Notes: generated by a model from the sequence alone, not told the origin. DNA of 42,953 bases from Actinomycetes bacterium (GCA_009783685.1 WRCZ01000001.1:1-42953), one strand, 5' to 3'. Shown: positions 8,752 to 17,452, counted from the stretch's first letter. Translations and numbers: made by a program.

Positions 8752-10426
8752 TCAGCGGACCTCCAGCTTCCAGATCTGCGGCGCGAGCTTGTTGCACGTC
8801 CACTGCTGCACGTTGGCGCCGGGCGCGCCCGACCCGCCGGCCACGTCCAGGCACAGGCCGCTGCCGGTGTTGCGGAACGTCCAGTAGCCGTCGCCCTGGT
8901 TCAGGGCCTGCCAGCGCTGCGCCGGCGAGCCGTTGCAGCCCTCCTGGTCGACGTTGGCGCCGGGCGCGGTGCCCGAGCCCGCCACCGCCACGCACAGGCC
9001 GGAGTTCTGCCCGGTCAGGGTGAAGTCGCCGGCGGCCGTCCTGGTGAAGCGGAAGTTCTGCGGGCCGAGCCCGTTGCACGTCCACTGCTGGATGTTGCCG
9101 CCCACCACGCGGGAATCGGCGGACACGTCCAGGCAGTTGCCGCTGATGACGTTGATCAGCCGGTAGGTGCTGCCGGAGGCCAGGCCCGCCCCCGAGGAGT
9201 CCTGGGTGCCCTGCGACGAGCCGGTGGCGTAGAACGGCCGGCACTGGGTGCCGACGTAGTCGGTCGCGATCTCCAGCAGCTTCGTGCCGTCGGTGCTCGG
9301 CAGCAGCGACGAGCTGTAGTTGGGGCAGTAGCTGGCGTCGGGGGAGGGTACGGCGACCGGCGCGTCGACGGGGAACCAGTTGCCGCCGCCGTTCTCGGTG
9401 TTGACCAGGACGGTGCGCCCGCTCGTCGTCGCCAGCGCGCCGTTCGCCTCGCGGAACTGCTGCCCGACGAGCACCAGCCGGCCCGCCGCGGTGCCGTTCG
9501 CCAGCCAGGCGACGACGGGCGTGTGGGTGAAGTACTGGCCGGTCTCGGTGGTGATCATCGGGCCGATGTCGGTCGGCGGGCCCCAGTCGGCGCCGTCGGA
9601 GGACGTGCGGTAGTGCACGGCGCAGTCGTACTGGTTGCCGGTGCCGCACACCTCGTAGGTCATGTAGAAGCTGCCGTCGGCCCGTTGGACGACCGTGGCC
9701 ATGCCGGGGCGCAGTGCCTGGGTGGTCGGGGCGACGGTGGGGAAGGCGGGGCCCCAGGTGCGGCCGTCGGAGGAGAACCGCTCCTGCAGCGACTGGCTGT
9801 GCGCCGCGGGGTCGGTCTCGTCGGAGTAGTGGCAGACCAGGTCGCCCTCGCTGTCCACCGACAGTTCCGGCTCCCACAGCCCGCCGGTGTTGGACGCGGT
9901 GGCGCAGGGCGGCAGTTGCGACCAGGAGGTGCCGTGGTCCTGGCTCTGCCAGACGTCGAGGGACATCCGCCGGTCGGCCGGGCTCTGGCCGACCGAGGCG
10001 GCCCACAGCAGCGTGCCGGCCGGCATGGCGCCGATCTGCCGGGGCAGCTCGAAGAGGGTCGAGCAGCACAGCCCGTTGGCCGTCGCGGGGTCGTGGATGC
10101 CGCCGACCTCCTGGAACGTCGCGCCGTCGTCGGTGCTCCGGTAGATGACGCCGACGCCGCCGTTGGCGTCGAAGTCCACGACGCTGGCCACCAGTTGGCC
10201 GTTGGCCGCGCCGGAGTGGGCCAGCCGCACGACGCGCGGGTACAGGCCCGTGCCGTTGCGCAGGGCGGTGCCGGTGGCGTCCGGGCTCACCGTGGCGGAC
10301 GAGGCCGCGGCCGGTGGCGGTGTCCGGCCGCTGGCCGGCCCCGCCGCGGGCGAGACCACCGATCGACATCAGGACGAGGGCTGCCAGCGCGGCGAGCAGC
10401 CGGTGGAGGGACGGGGGGGTACGCAT
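8752..10426 (-). pseudogene. Secreted Asp-box (sialidase-like) protein with ricin-type lectin domain, apparently frameshifted
   Basis: The long frame (535 aa if started at GTG 10359) lacks a signal peptide. The adjacent frame upstream, from ATG 10426, encodes a classic one (MRTPPSLHRLLAALAALVL). Removing one base near 10357-10362 joins them into SIVVSPAAG and gives a 557-aa secreted protein. The first two-thirds has sialidase Asp-box motifs (STDDGATF, SSDGRTWGP, SSDGADWGP), pointing to a six-bladed propeller of the BNR/exo-sialidase superfamily. The last 130 residues form a ricin B-type beta-trefoil with CLDV...QQW...CNG and QRW/QIW repeats that binds carbohydrate. Likely role: extracellular glycan binding or hydrolysis. 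The catalytic arginine triad of true sialidases was not identified, so enzyme activity is uncertain. Without the repair the protein could be made from GTG 10359 but would stay in the cytoplasm. Confidence 0.75.
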
Positions 10427-10755
10427 ACGGAAGCCTTCCGCGTGGGGGAACGGCGAAGCGGTCTGCGCAGTGGGCGGGGCGCGGTTGCATCGTTGCAAAG
10501 GGCGCTGCGTCAGGCATGACAGCACACCGCGGTCGGCCTGTCCATATCCCTGGTGCGAAGCGTGCGCCCGGTGGGGCGGGCCGGCGCCTTCCTCCGGCCC
10601 CGGGCCCTTCCGCCGCCGGGTCGTCCCCGCGGCGCAGGTGACCTGGGCGATCGGGTGACTTGACCGCGAGGCTCCCCGGCCCCCGCCGCGGCGGGCGCCA
10701 TGCTCGGTGGCTGTTCGAGCACAGCGACCCGACGGCGAGGGCCGGGAGGAGCCAG
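10427..10755. other. Divergent intergenic region between the lectin-domain protein gene and hypX
   Basis: This 329-bp stretch contains no convincing gene; open frames across it are GC-skew shadows. It should hold promoters for both flanking genes. The only clear structure is the TTGCA inverted repeat at 10485-10498. A convincing -35/-10 pair for hypX was not found. Confidence 0.6.
10485..10498. promoter_or_regulatory. TTGCA inverted repeat, candidate operator
   Basis: TTGCA-TCGT-TGCAA has perfect 5-bp arms and lies about 60-70 bp upstream of the secreted lectin-domain gene's start. The TTGCAT core is rare in this GC-rich DNA and also occurs beside the GntR regulators further right. It could be a binding site for a sugar-responsive regulator (GntR or LacI type). 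This is inference from position and symmetry. Confidence 0.4.
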
Positions 10756-12465
10756 GTGAAGATCCTTCTAGTGGCGACGGCGTTCAACAGCCTGACCCAG
10801 CGCGTGTTCACCGCGCTGCGCGACCGCGGGCACAGCGTCGGCGTCGAGCTCGCCCTCGGCGACGGCCAGTTGCGCGAGGCGGTACGCCGCGACCCGCCGG
10901 ACCTCGTCATCGCGCCGATGCTCAAGTCCGCGATCCCGCAGGACATCTGGTCCACCGTCACCTGCCTGATCGTGCACCCCGGTCCGCTCGGCGACCGCGG
11001 GCCCTCCTCCCTCGACTGGGCGGTCCACGAGGGAGCCCGGCACTGGGGCGTCACCGTGCTCCAGGCCGAGGCCGAGATGGACGCCGGCCCGGTCTGGGCG
11101 TCCGTGCCCTGCCCGCTGGCCGCCCGCGGCAAGAGCGACCTGTACCGCAACGAGATCGCGGACGCCGCGCTGGAGGCGGTGCTGACGGCCGTCGCCCGGT
11201 TCGCCTCCGGCGACCACCGGCCCCGCTCCCAGGACGGCCCCGAGCTGCGGGCCGCCGTCCGCACCCGGCCGCCGATGCGGCAGGCCGACCGGCGGATCCG
11301 CTGGGACAGCGACCCCACCGACCGCGTCCTGCGGACGCTGCGCGCCGCCGACTCCCAACCCGGCGTCCTGGACGAGCTGCTGGGCGGCGAGTGGTTCCTT
11401 CAGGGCGGCCACCGGGCGCACGGCACGGGCGGCGCCCCCGGCGAGGTGCTGGCCACCCGCGCGGGCGCGATCTGCCGGGCCACCGTCGACGGCGCCGTGT
11501 GGATCCCGCAGCTGCGCCCCCGCCGGACCCCGGGCGGCCCGCGGACCTTCTCGCTGCCCGCGGCCACCGCGCTCGGCGACCGGCTGGCCGGGGTGCCGGA
11601 CGTCCCCGCGCCGCTGCTCCAGGCGCACGGCCGCCGCGAGTGGAGCGACATCCGCTACCACGAGGTCGGCGCGACGGGCATCCTGTCGTTCTCCTTCCCC
11701 GGCGGGGCGATGGGCACCGACCACTGCCGCCGCCTGCTGGCGGCCTACCGTGCGGCGTGCGCCCGCCCCACCTCGGTGCTGGTGCTCGGCGGCGAGCGGG
11801 ACTTCTTCTCCAACGGCATCCATCTGAACGTCATCGAGGCCGCCGAGGACCCCGGCGAGGAGTCGTGGGCGAACATCAACGCCATCGACGATCTGGTGGA
11901 GGCGGTGCTCACCACCACCGACAAGATGGTGGTCGCCGCGCTGGGCGGCAACGCCGCGGCCGGCGGCGTGATGCTCGCGCTGGCCGCCGACGAGGTGTGG
12001 TGCCGGGCCGGCGCCGTGCTCAACCCGCACTACCGGCTGATGGGCCTGTACGGCTCGGAGTTCTGGACGTACTCGCTGCCGCGCCGGGTCGGCGCCTCGG
12101 TCGCCGCCGCGCTCACCGAGCAGTCACTCCCGGTGAGCGCCGAGCGCGCGGAGCGGCTCGGACTGGTGGACCGGGTGCTGCCCACCCCCGCGGAGGGCTT
12201 CGCCCTGCAGACGGTGGAGCTGGCGACCCGGTGGGCGTCCACCGCGGGCGTGCAGGCGCGGATCGCCGAGAAGAAGGCCGACCGGGAGAAGCGCGAGCAG
12301 GCCAAGCCCCTCGCGGCCTACCGCGACGAGGAGTTGGCGCGGATGCACGCCATCTTCCTCGACCCGGACCACCCCTACCACGCGCTGCGCCGGGCGTTCG
12401 TGCACAAGGAGGTGCCGGCCGCGACCCCGGACCACCTCAGGGCGCTCGCCGGCGCGCGCGGCTGA
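10756..12465 (+). CDS. hypX: HypX/HoxX, CO-forming hydrogenase maturation protein
   Basis: A 569-aa two-domain protein. The N-terminal half resembles N10-formyl-tetrahydrofolate transferases, with the HPGPLGDRGPSSLDWA active-site stretch and the downstream LQAEAEMDAGPVW segment; the C-terminal half is a crotonase (enoyl-CoA hydratase) fold with GGERDFFSNGIHL and ALGGNAAAGGVMLA, which form the oxyanion hole. HypX of aerobic H2 oxidisers takes a formyl group from formyl-THF through formyl-CoA and releases CO, which becomes the CO ligand of the NiFe(CN)2CO site when oxygen is present. The GTG start at 10756 is preferred over an upstream ATG because GGGAGGAG lies just before it and KILLVATAF begins the fold. 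It sits 192 bp ahead of the hydrogenase structural genes on the same strand, fitting an oxygen-tolerant enzyme. Confidence 0.92.
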   Translation: MKILLVATAFNSLTQRVFTALRDRGHSVGVELALGDGQLREAVRRDPPDLVIAPMLKSAIPQDIWSTVTCLIVHPGPLGDRGPSSLDWAVHEGARHWGVTVLQAEAEMDAGPVWASVPCPLAARGKSDLYRNEIADAALEAVLTAVARFASGDHRPRSQDGPELRAAVRTRPPMRQADRRIRWDSDPTDRVLRTLRAADSQPGVLDELLGGEWFLQGGHRAHGTGGAPGEVLATRAGAICRATVDGAVWIPQLRPRRTPGGPRTFSLPAATALGDRLAGVPDVPAPLLQAHGRREWSDIRYHEVGATGILSFSFPGGAMGTDHCRRLLAAYRAACARPTSVLVLGGERDFFSNGIHLNVIEAAEDPGEESWANINAIDDLVEAVLTTTDKMVVAALGGNAAAGGVMLALAADEVWCRAGAVLNPHYRLMGLYGSEFWTYSLPRRVGASVAAALTEQSLPVSAERAERLGLVDRVLPTPAEGFALQTVELATRWASTAGVQARIAEKKADREKREQAKPLAAYRDEELARMHAIFLDPDHPYHALRRAFVHKEVPAATPDHLRALAGARG

Positions 12466-12506
12466 CCGCGGGAACGCCCGCCGCAGGTCGCCCGCGGAGG
12501 GCCCCG

Positions 12507-12525
12507 CGGTCACGGACCGTGACCG
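12507..12525. promoter_or_regulatory. Perfect 9-1-9 palindrome upstream of hhyS
   Basis: CGGTCACGG-A-CCGTGACCG is a perfect inverted repeat in the 192-bp gap between hypX and hhyS. With a 1-nt centre it is a poor RNA hairpin, so a DNA-binding dimer site is more likely than a terminator. It lies about 130 bp upstream of the hhyS start, where an activator or repressor of the hydrogenase operon could sit. No matching regulator is encoded next to it. Confidence 0.5.
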
Positions 12526-12657
12526 GACTGCCCGAGTGGCGGTGTGCCCCTCACCCCGATGGTCGCCTTCGACCGCATCCGGCGGCGCGGCGCACGGTAC
12601 GCAGGGAGGAGACGCCGTTTTCTGGCGTATGTCGACCACAGCACCCAGGAGGCATCG

Positions 12658-13749
12658 ATGGCTGGTGCGAACTCGGCCACGCAGTCCCGCGCCGCCGGCG
12701 GCCCGGGTGCCGCGGCCGACGACCAGGACCCGATCCACATCCTCTGGATCAACGCAGGTCTCAGCTGCGACGGCGACTCGGTGTCGCTGACCGCGGCGAC
12801 CCTGCCGAGCATCGAGGAGATCGCCCTGCAGGGCCTGCCCGGCCTGCCCAAGATCGCGGTGCACTGGCCGCTGATCGACTTCGAGTGCGGCCCCACGCAG
12901 GGCGCCGACGCGTTCATCGAGTGGTTCTTCAAGGCCGAGCGCGGCGAGATCGACCCCTTCGTGCTGGTGGTGGAGGGCTCGATCCCCAACGAGGCGATCA
13001 AGGCCGAGGGCTACTGGTGCGGTTTCGGCGACAACCCCGAGACCGGCCAGCCGATCACCACCAGCGAGTGGATCGACCGGCTCGCCCCGAAGGCCCTGGC
13101 CGTCGTCGCCATCGGCACCTGCGCCACCTACGGCGGCATCCACGCCATGGAGGGCAACCCCACCGGCGCGATGGGCGTGCCCGACTACCTCGGCTGGGAC
13201 TGGAAGTCCTCGGCGGGCATCCCCATCGTGTGCGTGCCCGGCTGCCCGATCCAGCCCGACAACTTCGCCGAGACCCTGACCTACCTGCTGTACCAGGCGG
13301 CGGGCTCGGCGCCGATGATCCCGCTCGACGACAAGCTCCGGCCGACCTGGCTGTTCAACGCCACCGTGCACGAGGGCTGCGACCGGGCCGGCTACTACGA
13401 GCAGGGCGACTTCGCCACCACCTACGACTCGCCCAAGTGCCTGGTGAAGCTGGGCTGCTGGGGCCCGGTGGTGAAGTGCAACGTGCCCAAGCGCGGCTGG
13501 ATGGACGGCATCGGCGGCTGCCCCAACGTCGGCGGCATCTGCATCGCGTGCACCATGCCCGGCTTCCCCGACAAGTTCATGCCGTTCATGGACGAGCCGC
13601 CCGGCGCGAAGGTCTCCAGCACCGCGAGCGGCCTGTACGGAACGGTCATCCGCAGGCTGCGCGGCATCACCGCGAAGACGGTCGACGAGGAGCCCAAGTG
13701 GCGCCACACCGGCCGTGAACTGACCACCGGTTACAGCAAGCCCTGGTGA
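12658..13749 (+). CDS. hhyS: [NiFe]-hydrogenase small subunit, high-affinity actinobacterial type (group 1h/5)
   Basis: A 363-aa iron-sulfur electron-transfer subunit. The ATG at 12658 follows a good CAGGAGG site, and no Tat signal peptide precedes the protein, which fits the cytoplasm-facing location of this class. The N-terminal flavodoxin-like domain carries proximal-cluster ligands C37 and, at the place of the usual second cysteine (CxxC), D40 (SCDGD), plus cysteines in GTCATYGG and VPGCPIQPDN. The C-terminal part has the His/Cys distal-cluster set (HEGCDRAG, then cysteines in SPKCLVKLGCWGP) and the medial-cluster cysteines (GGCPNVGGICIACTMPGFP). The 3Cys-1Asp proximal cluster is a known trait of the Ralstonia eutropha actinobacterial hydrogenase. 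It takes electrons from the NiFe site and passes them toward the quinone pool. The hydrogenase would oxidise atmospheric-level H2. Confidence 0.96.
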   Translation: MAGANSATQSRAAGGPGAAADDQDPIHILWINAGLSCDGDSVSLTAATLPSIEEIALQGLPGLPKIAVHWPLIDFECGPTQGADAFIEWFFKAERGEIDPFVLVVEGSIPNEAIKAEGYWCGFGDNPETGQPITTSEWIDRLAPKALAVVAIGTCATYGGIHAMEGNPTGAMGVPDYLGWDWKSSAGIPIVCVPGCPIQPDNFAETLTYLLYQAAGSAPMIPLDDKLRPTWLFNATVHEGCDRAGYYEQGDFATTYDSPKCLVKLGCWGPVVKCNVPKRGWMDGIGGCPNVGGICIACTMPGFPDKFMPFMDEPPGAKVSSTASGLYGTVIRRLRGITAKTVDEEPKWRHTGRELTTGYSKPW

Positions 13750-13768
13750 CACCCCCACTCCCGTACAC

Positions 13769-15574
13769 ATGACGAAGGGCACGGCACTGACGATGGCACC
13801 CACCCCCACGGCCGCGGCGGACGGCAGCGGCCTGATGGAGATGTCCTGGGACCCGATCACCCGGATCGTGGGCAGCCTCGGCATCCACACGAAGATCGAC
13901 TTCAAGCAGAAGCGGGTCGCCGAGTGCTACAGCACCTCGTCGGTCTTCCGCGGCTACAGCGTCTTCATGCGCGGCAAGGACCCGCGCGACGCGCACTTCA
14001 TCACCAGCCGCATCTGCGGGATCTGCGGGGACAACCACGCCACCTGCTCGGTGTACGCGCAGAACATGGCGTACGGGGTGAAGCCGCCGCACCTGGGCGA
14101 GTGGCTGATCAACCTCGGCGAGTCCGCGGAGTACATGTTCGACCACAACATCTTCCAGGAGAACCTGGTCGGGGTCGACTACTGCGAGAAGATGGTCCGC
14201 GAGACCAACCCCGGCGTGCTGGAGCAGGCCGAGCGCACCGAGGCCCCGCACGCCGCCGAGCACGGCTACCGCACCATCGCCGACATCATGCGGTCCCTCA
14301 ACCCGCTGGAGGGCGAGTTCTACCGCGAGGCGCTCCAGGTGAGCCGCTACACGCGGGAGATGTTCTGCCTGATGGAAGGGCGCCATGTGCACCCGTCCAC
14401 GCTGTACGCCGGCGGCGTCGGCACGGTCGCGTCGGTGCAGCTGCTCACCGACTACCTGACGCGGCTCATGCGGTACGTGGAGTTCATGAAGCGCGTGGTG
14501 CCGCTGCACGACGACCTGTTCGACTTCTTCTACCAGGCGCTGCCCGGCTACGAGGAGGTCGGCCGCCGGCGGGTGCTGCTGGGCTGCTGGGGCGCGCTCA
14601 ACGACCCCGAGCACTGCGACTTCACCTACCGCAACATGACCGACTGGGGACGGAAGATGTTCGTCACCCCGGGCATCATCGTGGACGGGAAGCTGGTCAC
14701 CAACGACCTCACGCAGATCAACCTCGGCATCCGCATCCTGCTCGGCAGCTCGTACTACCAGGACTGGGAGGGGCAGGAGCAGTTCGTCACCCGCGACCCG
14801 CTCGGCAACCCGGTCGACCCCCGCCACCCCTGGAACCAGCACACCATCCCCGCGCCGCAGAAGCGGGACTTCGACGACAAGTACAGCTGGGTGATGTCGC
14901 CGCGCTGGTTCGACGGCAAGGACCACCTCGCGCTGGACACCGGCGGCGGCCCCATCGCCCGGCTGTGGTCCACCGCGCTGTCCGGCCTGGTCGACATCGG
15001 CTACGTCAAGGCCACCGGCCACAGCGTGGTGATCAACCTGCCGAAGTCGCTGACCAAGCCGGAGACCACCTTCGAGTGGAAGATCCCGCAGTGGAGCAAC
15101 GCGCTGGAGCGCAACCGCGCCCGCACGTACTTCCAGGCGTACTCGGCCGCCTGCGCCCTGTACTTCACCGAGCAGGCGCTCGCCGAGGTGCGCGCCGGCC
15201 GCACCCAGACCTGGGAGAAGTTCGAGGTGCCGGACGAGAGCATCGGCTGCGGCTTCACCGAGGCGGTGCGCGGCGTGCTCTCCCACCACATGGTCATCCG
15301 CGACGGCAAGATCGCCAACTACCACCCGTACCCGCCCACTCCGTGGAACGCCAGCGTCCGCGACAGCTACGGCACGCCAGGGCCCTACGAGGACGCGGTG
15401 CAGAACACCCCGATCTTCGAGGAGAACTCCCCGGAGAACTTCAAGGGCATCGACATCATGCGCGCCGTGCGCAGCTTCGACCCGTGCCTGCCGTGCGGGG
15501 TGCACATGTACGTCGGCGGCGGCAAGACGGTGGAGAAGATGCACGTGCCGACCGGCCTGAGCGGCCTGGCCTGA
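13769..15574 (+). CDS. hhyL: [NiFe]-hydrogenase large subunit, high-affinity actinobacterial type (group 1h/5)
   Basis: A 601-aa catalytic subunit. The four nickel-binding cysteines are in the L1 motif RICGICGDNH (R81, C83, C86, H90) and the L2 motif DPCLPCGVH (C573, C576, H579). The protein continues 22 residues past H579, a tail that a maturation endopeptidase would remove after Ni insertion; such a protease gene is in the operon. It starts 19 nt after hhyS; ATG 13769 and ATG 13793 are both possible, and neither has a strong ribosome site. The motif context (GDNHATCS, and the VHMYVGGG continuation) fits group 1h enzymes, which oxidise H2 at sub-atmospheric levels in air during carbon starvation and sporulation. 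The gene ends TGATG, overlapping the start of the next one. Confidence 0.97.
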   Translation: MTKGTALTMAPTPTAAADGSGLMEMSWDPITRIVGSLGIHTKIDFKQKRVAECYSTSSVFRGYSVFMRGKDPRDAHFITSRICGICGDNHATCSVYAQNMAYGVKPPHLGEWLINLGESAEYMFDHNIFQENLVGVDYCEKMVRETNPGVLEQAERTEAPHAAEHGYRTIADIMRSLNPLEGEFYREALQVSRYTREMFCLMEGRHVHPSTLYAGGVGTVASVQLLTDYLTRLMRYVEFMKRVVPLHDDLFDFFYQALPGYEEVGRRRVLLGCWGALNDPEHCDFTYRNMTDWGRKMFVTPGIIVDGKLVTNDLTQINLGIRILLGSSYYQDWEGQEQFVTRDPLGNPVDPRHPWNQHTIPAPQKRDFDDKYSWVMSPRWFDGKDHLALDTGGGPIARLWSTALSGLVDIGYVKATGHSVVINLPKSLTKPETTFEWKIPQWSNALERNRARTYFQAYSAACALYFTEQALAEVRAGRTQTWEKFEVPDESIGCGFTEAVRGVLSHHMVIRDGKIANYHPYPPTPWNASVRDSYGTPGPYEDAVQNTPIFEENSPENFKGIDIMRAVRSFDPCLPCGVHMYVGGGKTVEKMHVPTGLSGLA

Positions 15575-16128
15575 TGGCGGCACAGGACGCACGCCCGGCC
15601 CGGCCCGCGGAGGCCACCGCGCGCCGGGTCGAGGAGATCCTCGAACGCCTCGCCGCACACGGCGACCCCGCGGTGGCCCGCACCGCGGAGGACCTCGTCA
15701 GTGCCCTGATGGAGTTCTACGGCAGCGGGCTGGCCCGGGTGGTCGCGCTGCTGTCCGGCCGCAGCGGCACGCCGCTGGAGGCGCTGCTGGACGACGAACT
15801 GGCCGCCGGGCTGCTGGTGCTGCACGACCTGCACCCCGACGACCTGGCCCGGCGCGTGCAGCGTGCGCTGCGCGCGGCCGACGCCGCGTCGGCCGAAGTG
15901 ACCGCGCTGGACGCCGAGTCGGGGCTGCTGCGGCTGCGCGAGGAGGGCGCCGGCGGCTGCGGCTGCGGCGCCGGCGCGGCCCGCGGGCGGATCGAGGACG
16001 CCCTCGCCTGCTTCGCACCGGAGGTCGTCTCCGTCGAGTTCGAGGAGCCCGAGACGGGCGCGCGCGAACCGGTCCTGCTGCAGATCGGCACCCGCCCGCC
16101 CGGGGCGCGGCCGGCGGACGCCCGGTGA
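15574..16128 (+). CDS. NifU-like iron-sulfur protein of the hydrogenase operon
   Basis: A 184-aa protein whose ATG shares a base with the hhyL stop (TGATG). The N-terminal part is helical and acidic (VEEILERLAAHGD; LMEFYGSGLARVVALL). The C-terminal half resembles the NifU C-terminal domain, with a GGCGCG cluster near residues 127-132 and a further cysteine in ALACFAPEVVSVEF. NifU C-domains hold and pass on Fe-S clusters. A protein of this type is a regular neighbour of group 1h hydrogenases. It may supply or repair clusters of HhyS (including the odd Asp-ligated one) or act as an electron carrier; this is inference. Start choice is firm because of the overlap and the residue pattern. Confidence 0.8.
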   Translation: MAAQDARPARPAEATARRVEEILERLAAHGDPAVARTAEDLVSALMEFYGSGLARVVALLSGRSGTPLEALLDDELAAGLLVLHDLHPDDLARRVQRALRAADAASAEVTALDAESGLLRLREEGAGGCGCGAGAARGRIEDALACFAPEVVSVEFEEPETGAREPVLLQIGTRPPGARPADAR

Positions 16129-16778
16129 GGGCGGCCGGCGCCGCGCCCGGACTGCGCAGGTTCCTCACCCCCCGCACCGACGCCGGAACCGAGTGCTGCG
16201 AGCTGTGCTCCCTCGAACTCGGCCCCGGCCACCGCCATCTCGTCGACGTCGAGCAGCGGTCGCTGGCCTGCGCCTGCCAGGCGTGCGCCGTGCTGTTCGA
16301 CCGGCCGGGCGCCGGCGGAGGGCGGTTCCGCACCGTGCCGGACCGCTACCTCACCGACCCGGCGTGGCAGGCCGACCCGGTGCGCTGGCAGGCCCTGCAG
16401 ATCCCCGTCGACATGGCGTTCTTCTTCCGCAACTCCGCGCTCGAACGGCTGGTCGCGCTCTATCCGAGCCCGGCGGGGGCCACCGAGAGCGAGGTCCAGC
16501 AGGACGCCTGGGACGCGGTGTTCGGCGACTCGCCGCTGGCGCACGAACTGCAGCCCGACGTCGAGGCGTTGCTGGTGCGCCGCACCGACCACGGCGACAC
16601 CTGCCACCTGGTGCCGGTCGACGCGGCCTACCAGCTCGTGGGCCGGCTGCGGATGCACTGGCAGGGCTTCGACGGCGGCGCCCTGGTGCACCGCGAAGTC
16701 GACGCGTTCTTCGACGACCTGAACCGCAGGGCGCAGGCGGTCACCGCGACCGCCGGTGAGGGAGGCAACGTTCCGTGA
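16125..16778 (+). CDS. Uncharacterised hydrogenase-operon protein with two CxxC-type motifs (DUF5947-like)
   Basis: A 217-aa protein starting at GTG, overlapping the NifU-like gene by GTGA. Near the N terminus it has two cysteine pairs, CCELC (residues about 24-28) and CACQAC (about 48-53), about 20 residues apart. This spacing suits a zinc ribbon or an iron/Fe-S site. The rest is a soluble alpha/beta protein rich in aromatic residues (VDMAFFFRNSALERLVALYPSP), without membrane helices. It matches what I remember of a family (DUF5947) found beside group 1h hydrogenases. No reaction is known to me. The cysteines and tight coupling suggest a role in assembling or wiring the enzyme. Function is open. 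Confidence 0.75.
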   Translation: MRAAGAAPGLRRFLTPRTDAGTECCELCSLELGPGHRHLVDVEQRSLACACQACAVLFDRPGAGGGRFRTVPDRYLTDPAWQADPVRWQALQIPVDMAFFFRNSALERLVALYPSPAGATESEVQQDAWDAVFGDSPLAHELQPDVEALLVRRTDHGDTCHLVPVDAAYQLVGRLRMHWQGFDGGALVHREVDAFFDDLNRRAQAVTATAGEGGNVP

Positions 16779-17452
16779 CCAGCTTCGACTTCGCGTGCAC
16801 CGGAGTGCGGGCAGACCCCTATGCGGCCGGCCCCACGCTGGTGTTCCGGCTGCGGATCACCGCGCCCGGCGACCAGCCCGTGCACGCCGTGGCGCTGCGC
16901 TGCCAGATCCGCATCGAACCGGCGCTGCGCCGCTACGGCGACCGGGAGGCCGACGGGCTCGGCGACCTGTTCGGCGACCGGTCGCGGTGGGGGAGCACCC
17001 TCAACCCGCTGCAGTTCGCCCAGGTCTCCCTGGTCTGCCCCGGGTTCACCGGCGAGACCGAGGTCGACGTGCCGGTGCCCTGCACCTACGACATGGACAT
17101 CGCCGCCACCAAGTACTTCGAGGCACTGGAGGAGGGCGCGGCACCGCTGCTGATGCTCTTCTCCGGTATCGCCTTCCGCGGCCCCGGCGGCTTCCAGGTG
17201 GAGCCGATCCCCTGGGACAAGGAGGCCCCGGTGCGGCTGCCGGTCGCCGTCTGGCGGGAGATGATGGACCAGCACTTCCCCGGCTGCGGCTGGCTCCGGC
17301 TGCCCCGCGACACCATGGAGGCGCTGCGGGCGTTCCGCTCCCGGCACGCGCTGCCGTCGTGGCAGCACACCATGGAGGCACTGCTCGGCGCCGCCGAGGG
17401 CGCCACCGTGCTCCCCGCCGCCCAGGCCCCGGTGGAGGTGGCGGCGCCGTGA
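16775..17452 (+). CDS. Uncharacterised hydrogenase-operon protein (DUF6084-like)
   Basis: A 225-aa soluble protein, GTG start, overlapping the previous gene by 4 nt. The sequence looks like a beta-rich scaffold: an N-terminal strand pattern (SFDFACTGVRADPYAAGPTL, VFRLRITAPG), a cysteine in ALRCQIRI, then CPGFTGETEVDVPVPCTYDMD and a C-terminal helix region. There is no signal peptide, no membrane helix and no clear catalytic motif. It resembles DUF6084, known to me only as a conserved neighbour of actinobacterial hydrogenases. Because its coding region is linked by overlaps on both sides, it is likely made in fixed ratio with its neighbours and may be a chaperone or a structural subunit. Function unknown. 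Confidence 0.73.
   Translation: MTSFDFACTGVRADPYAAGPTLVFRLRITAPGDQPVHAVALRCQIRIEPALRRYGDREADGLGDLFGDRSRWGSTLNPLQFAQVSLVCPGFTGETEVDVPVPCTYDMDIAATKYFEALEEGAAPLLMLFSGIAFRGPGGFQVEPIPWDKEAPVRLPVAVWREMMDQHFPGCGWLRLPRDTMEALRAFRSRHALPSWQHTMEALLGAAEGATVLPAAQAPVEVAAP

Noticed and set aside
10660-10755. N-terminal extension of hypX from an upstream ATG
   Set aside because: The 32 extra residues are Arg/Gly-rich and unlike the family; the GTG at 10756 has a better ribosome site.
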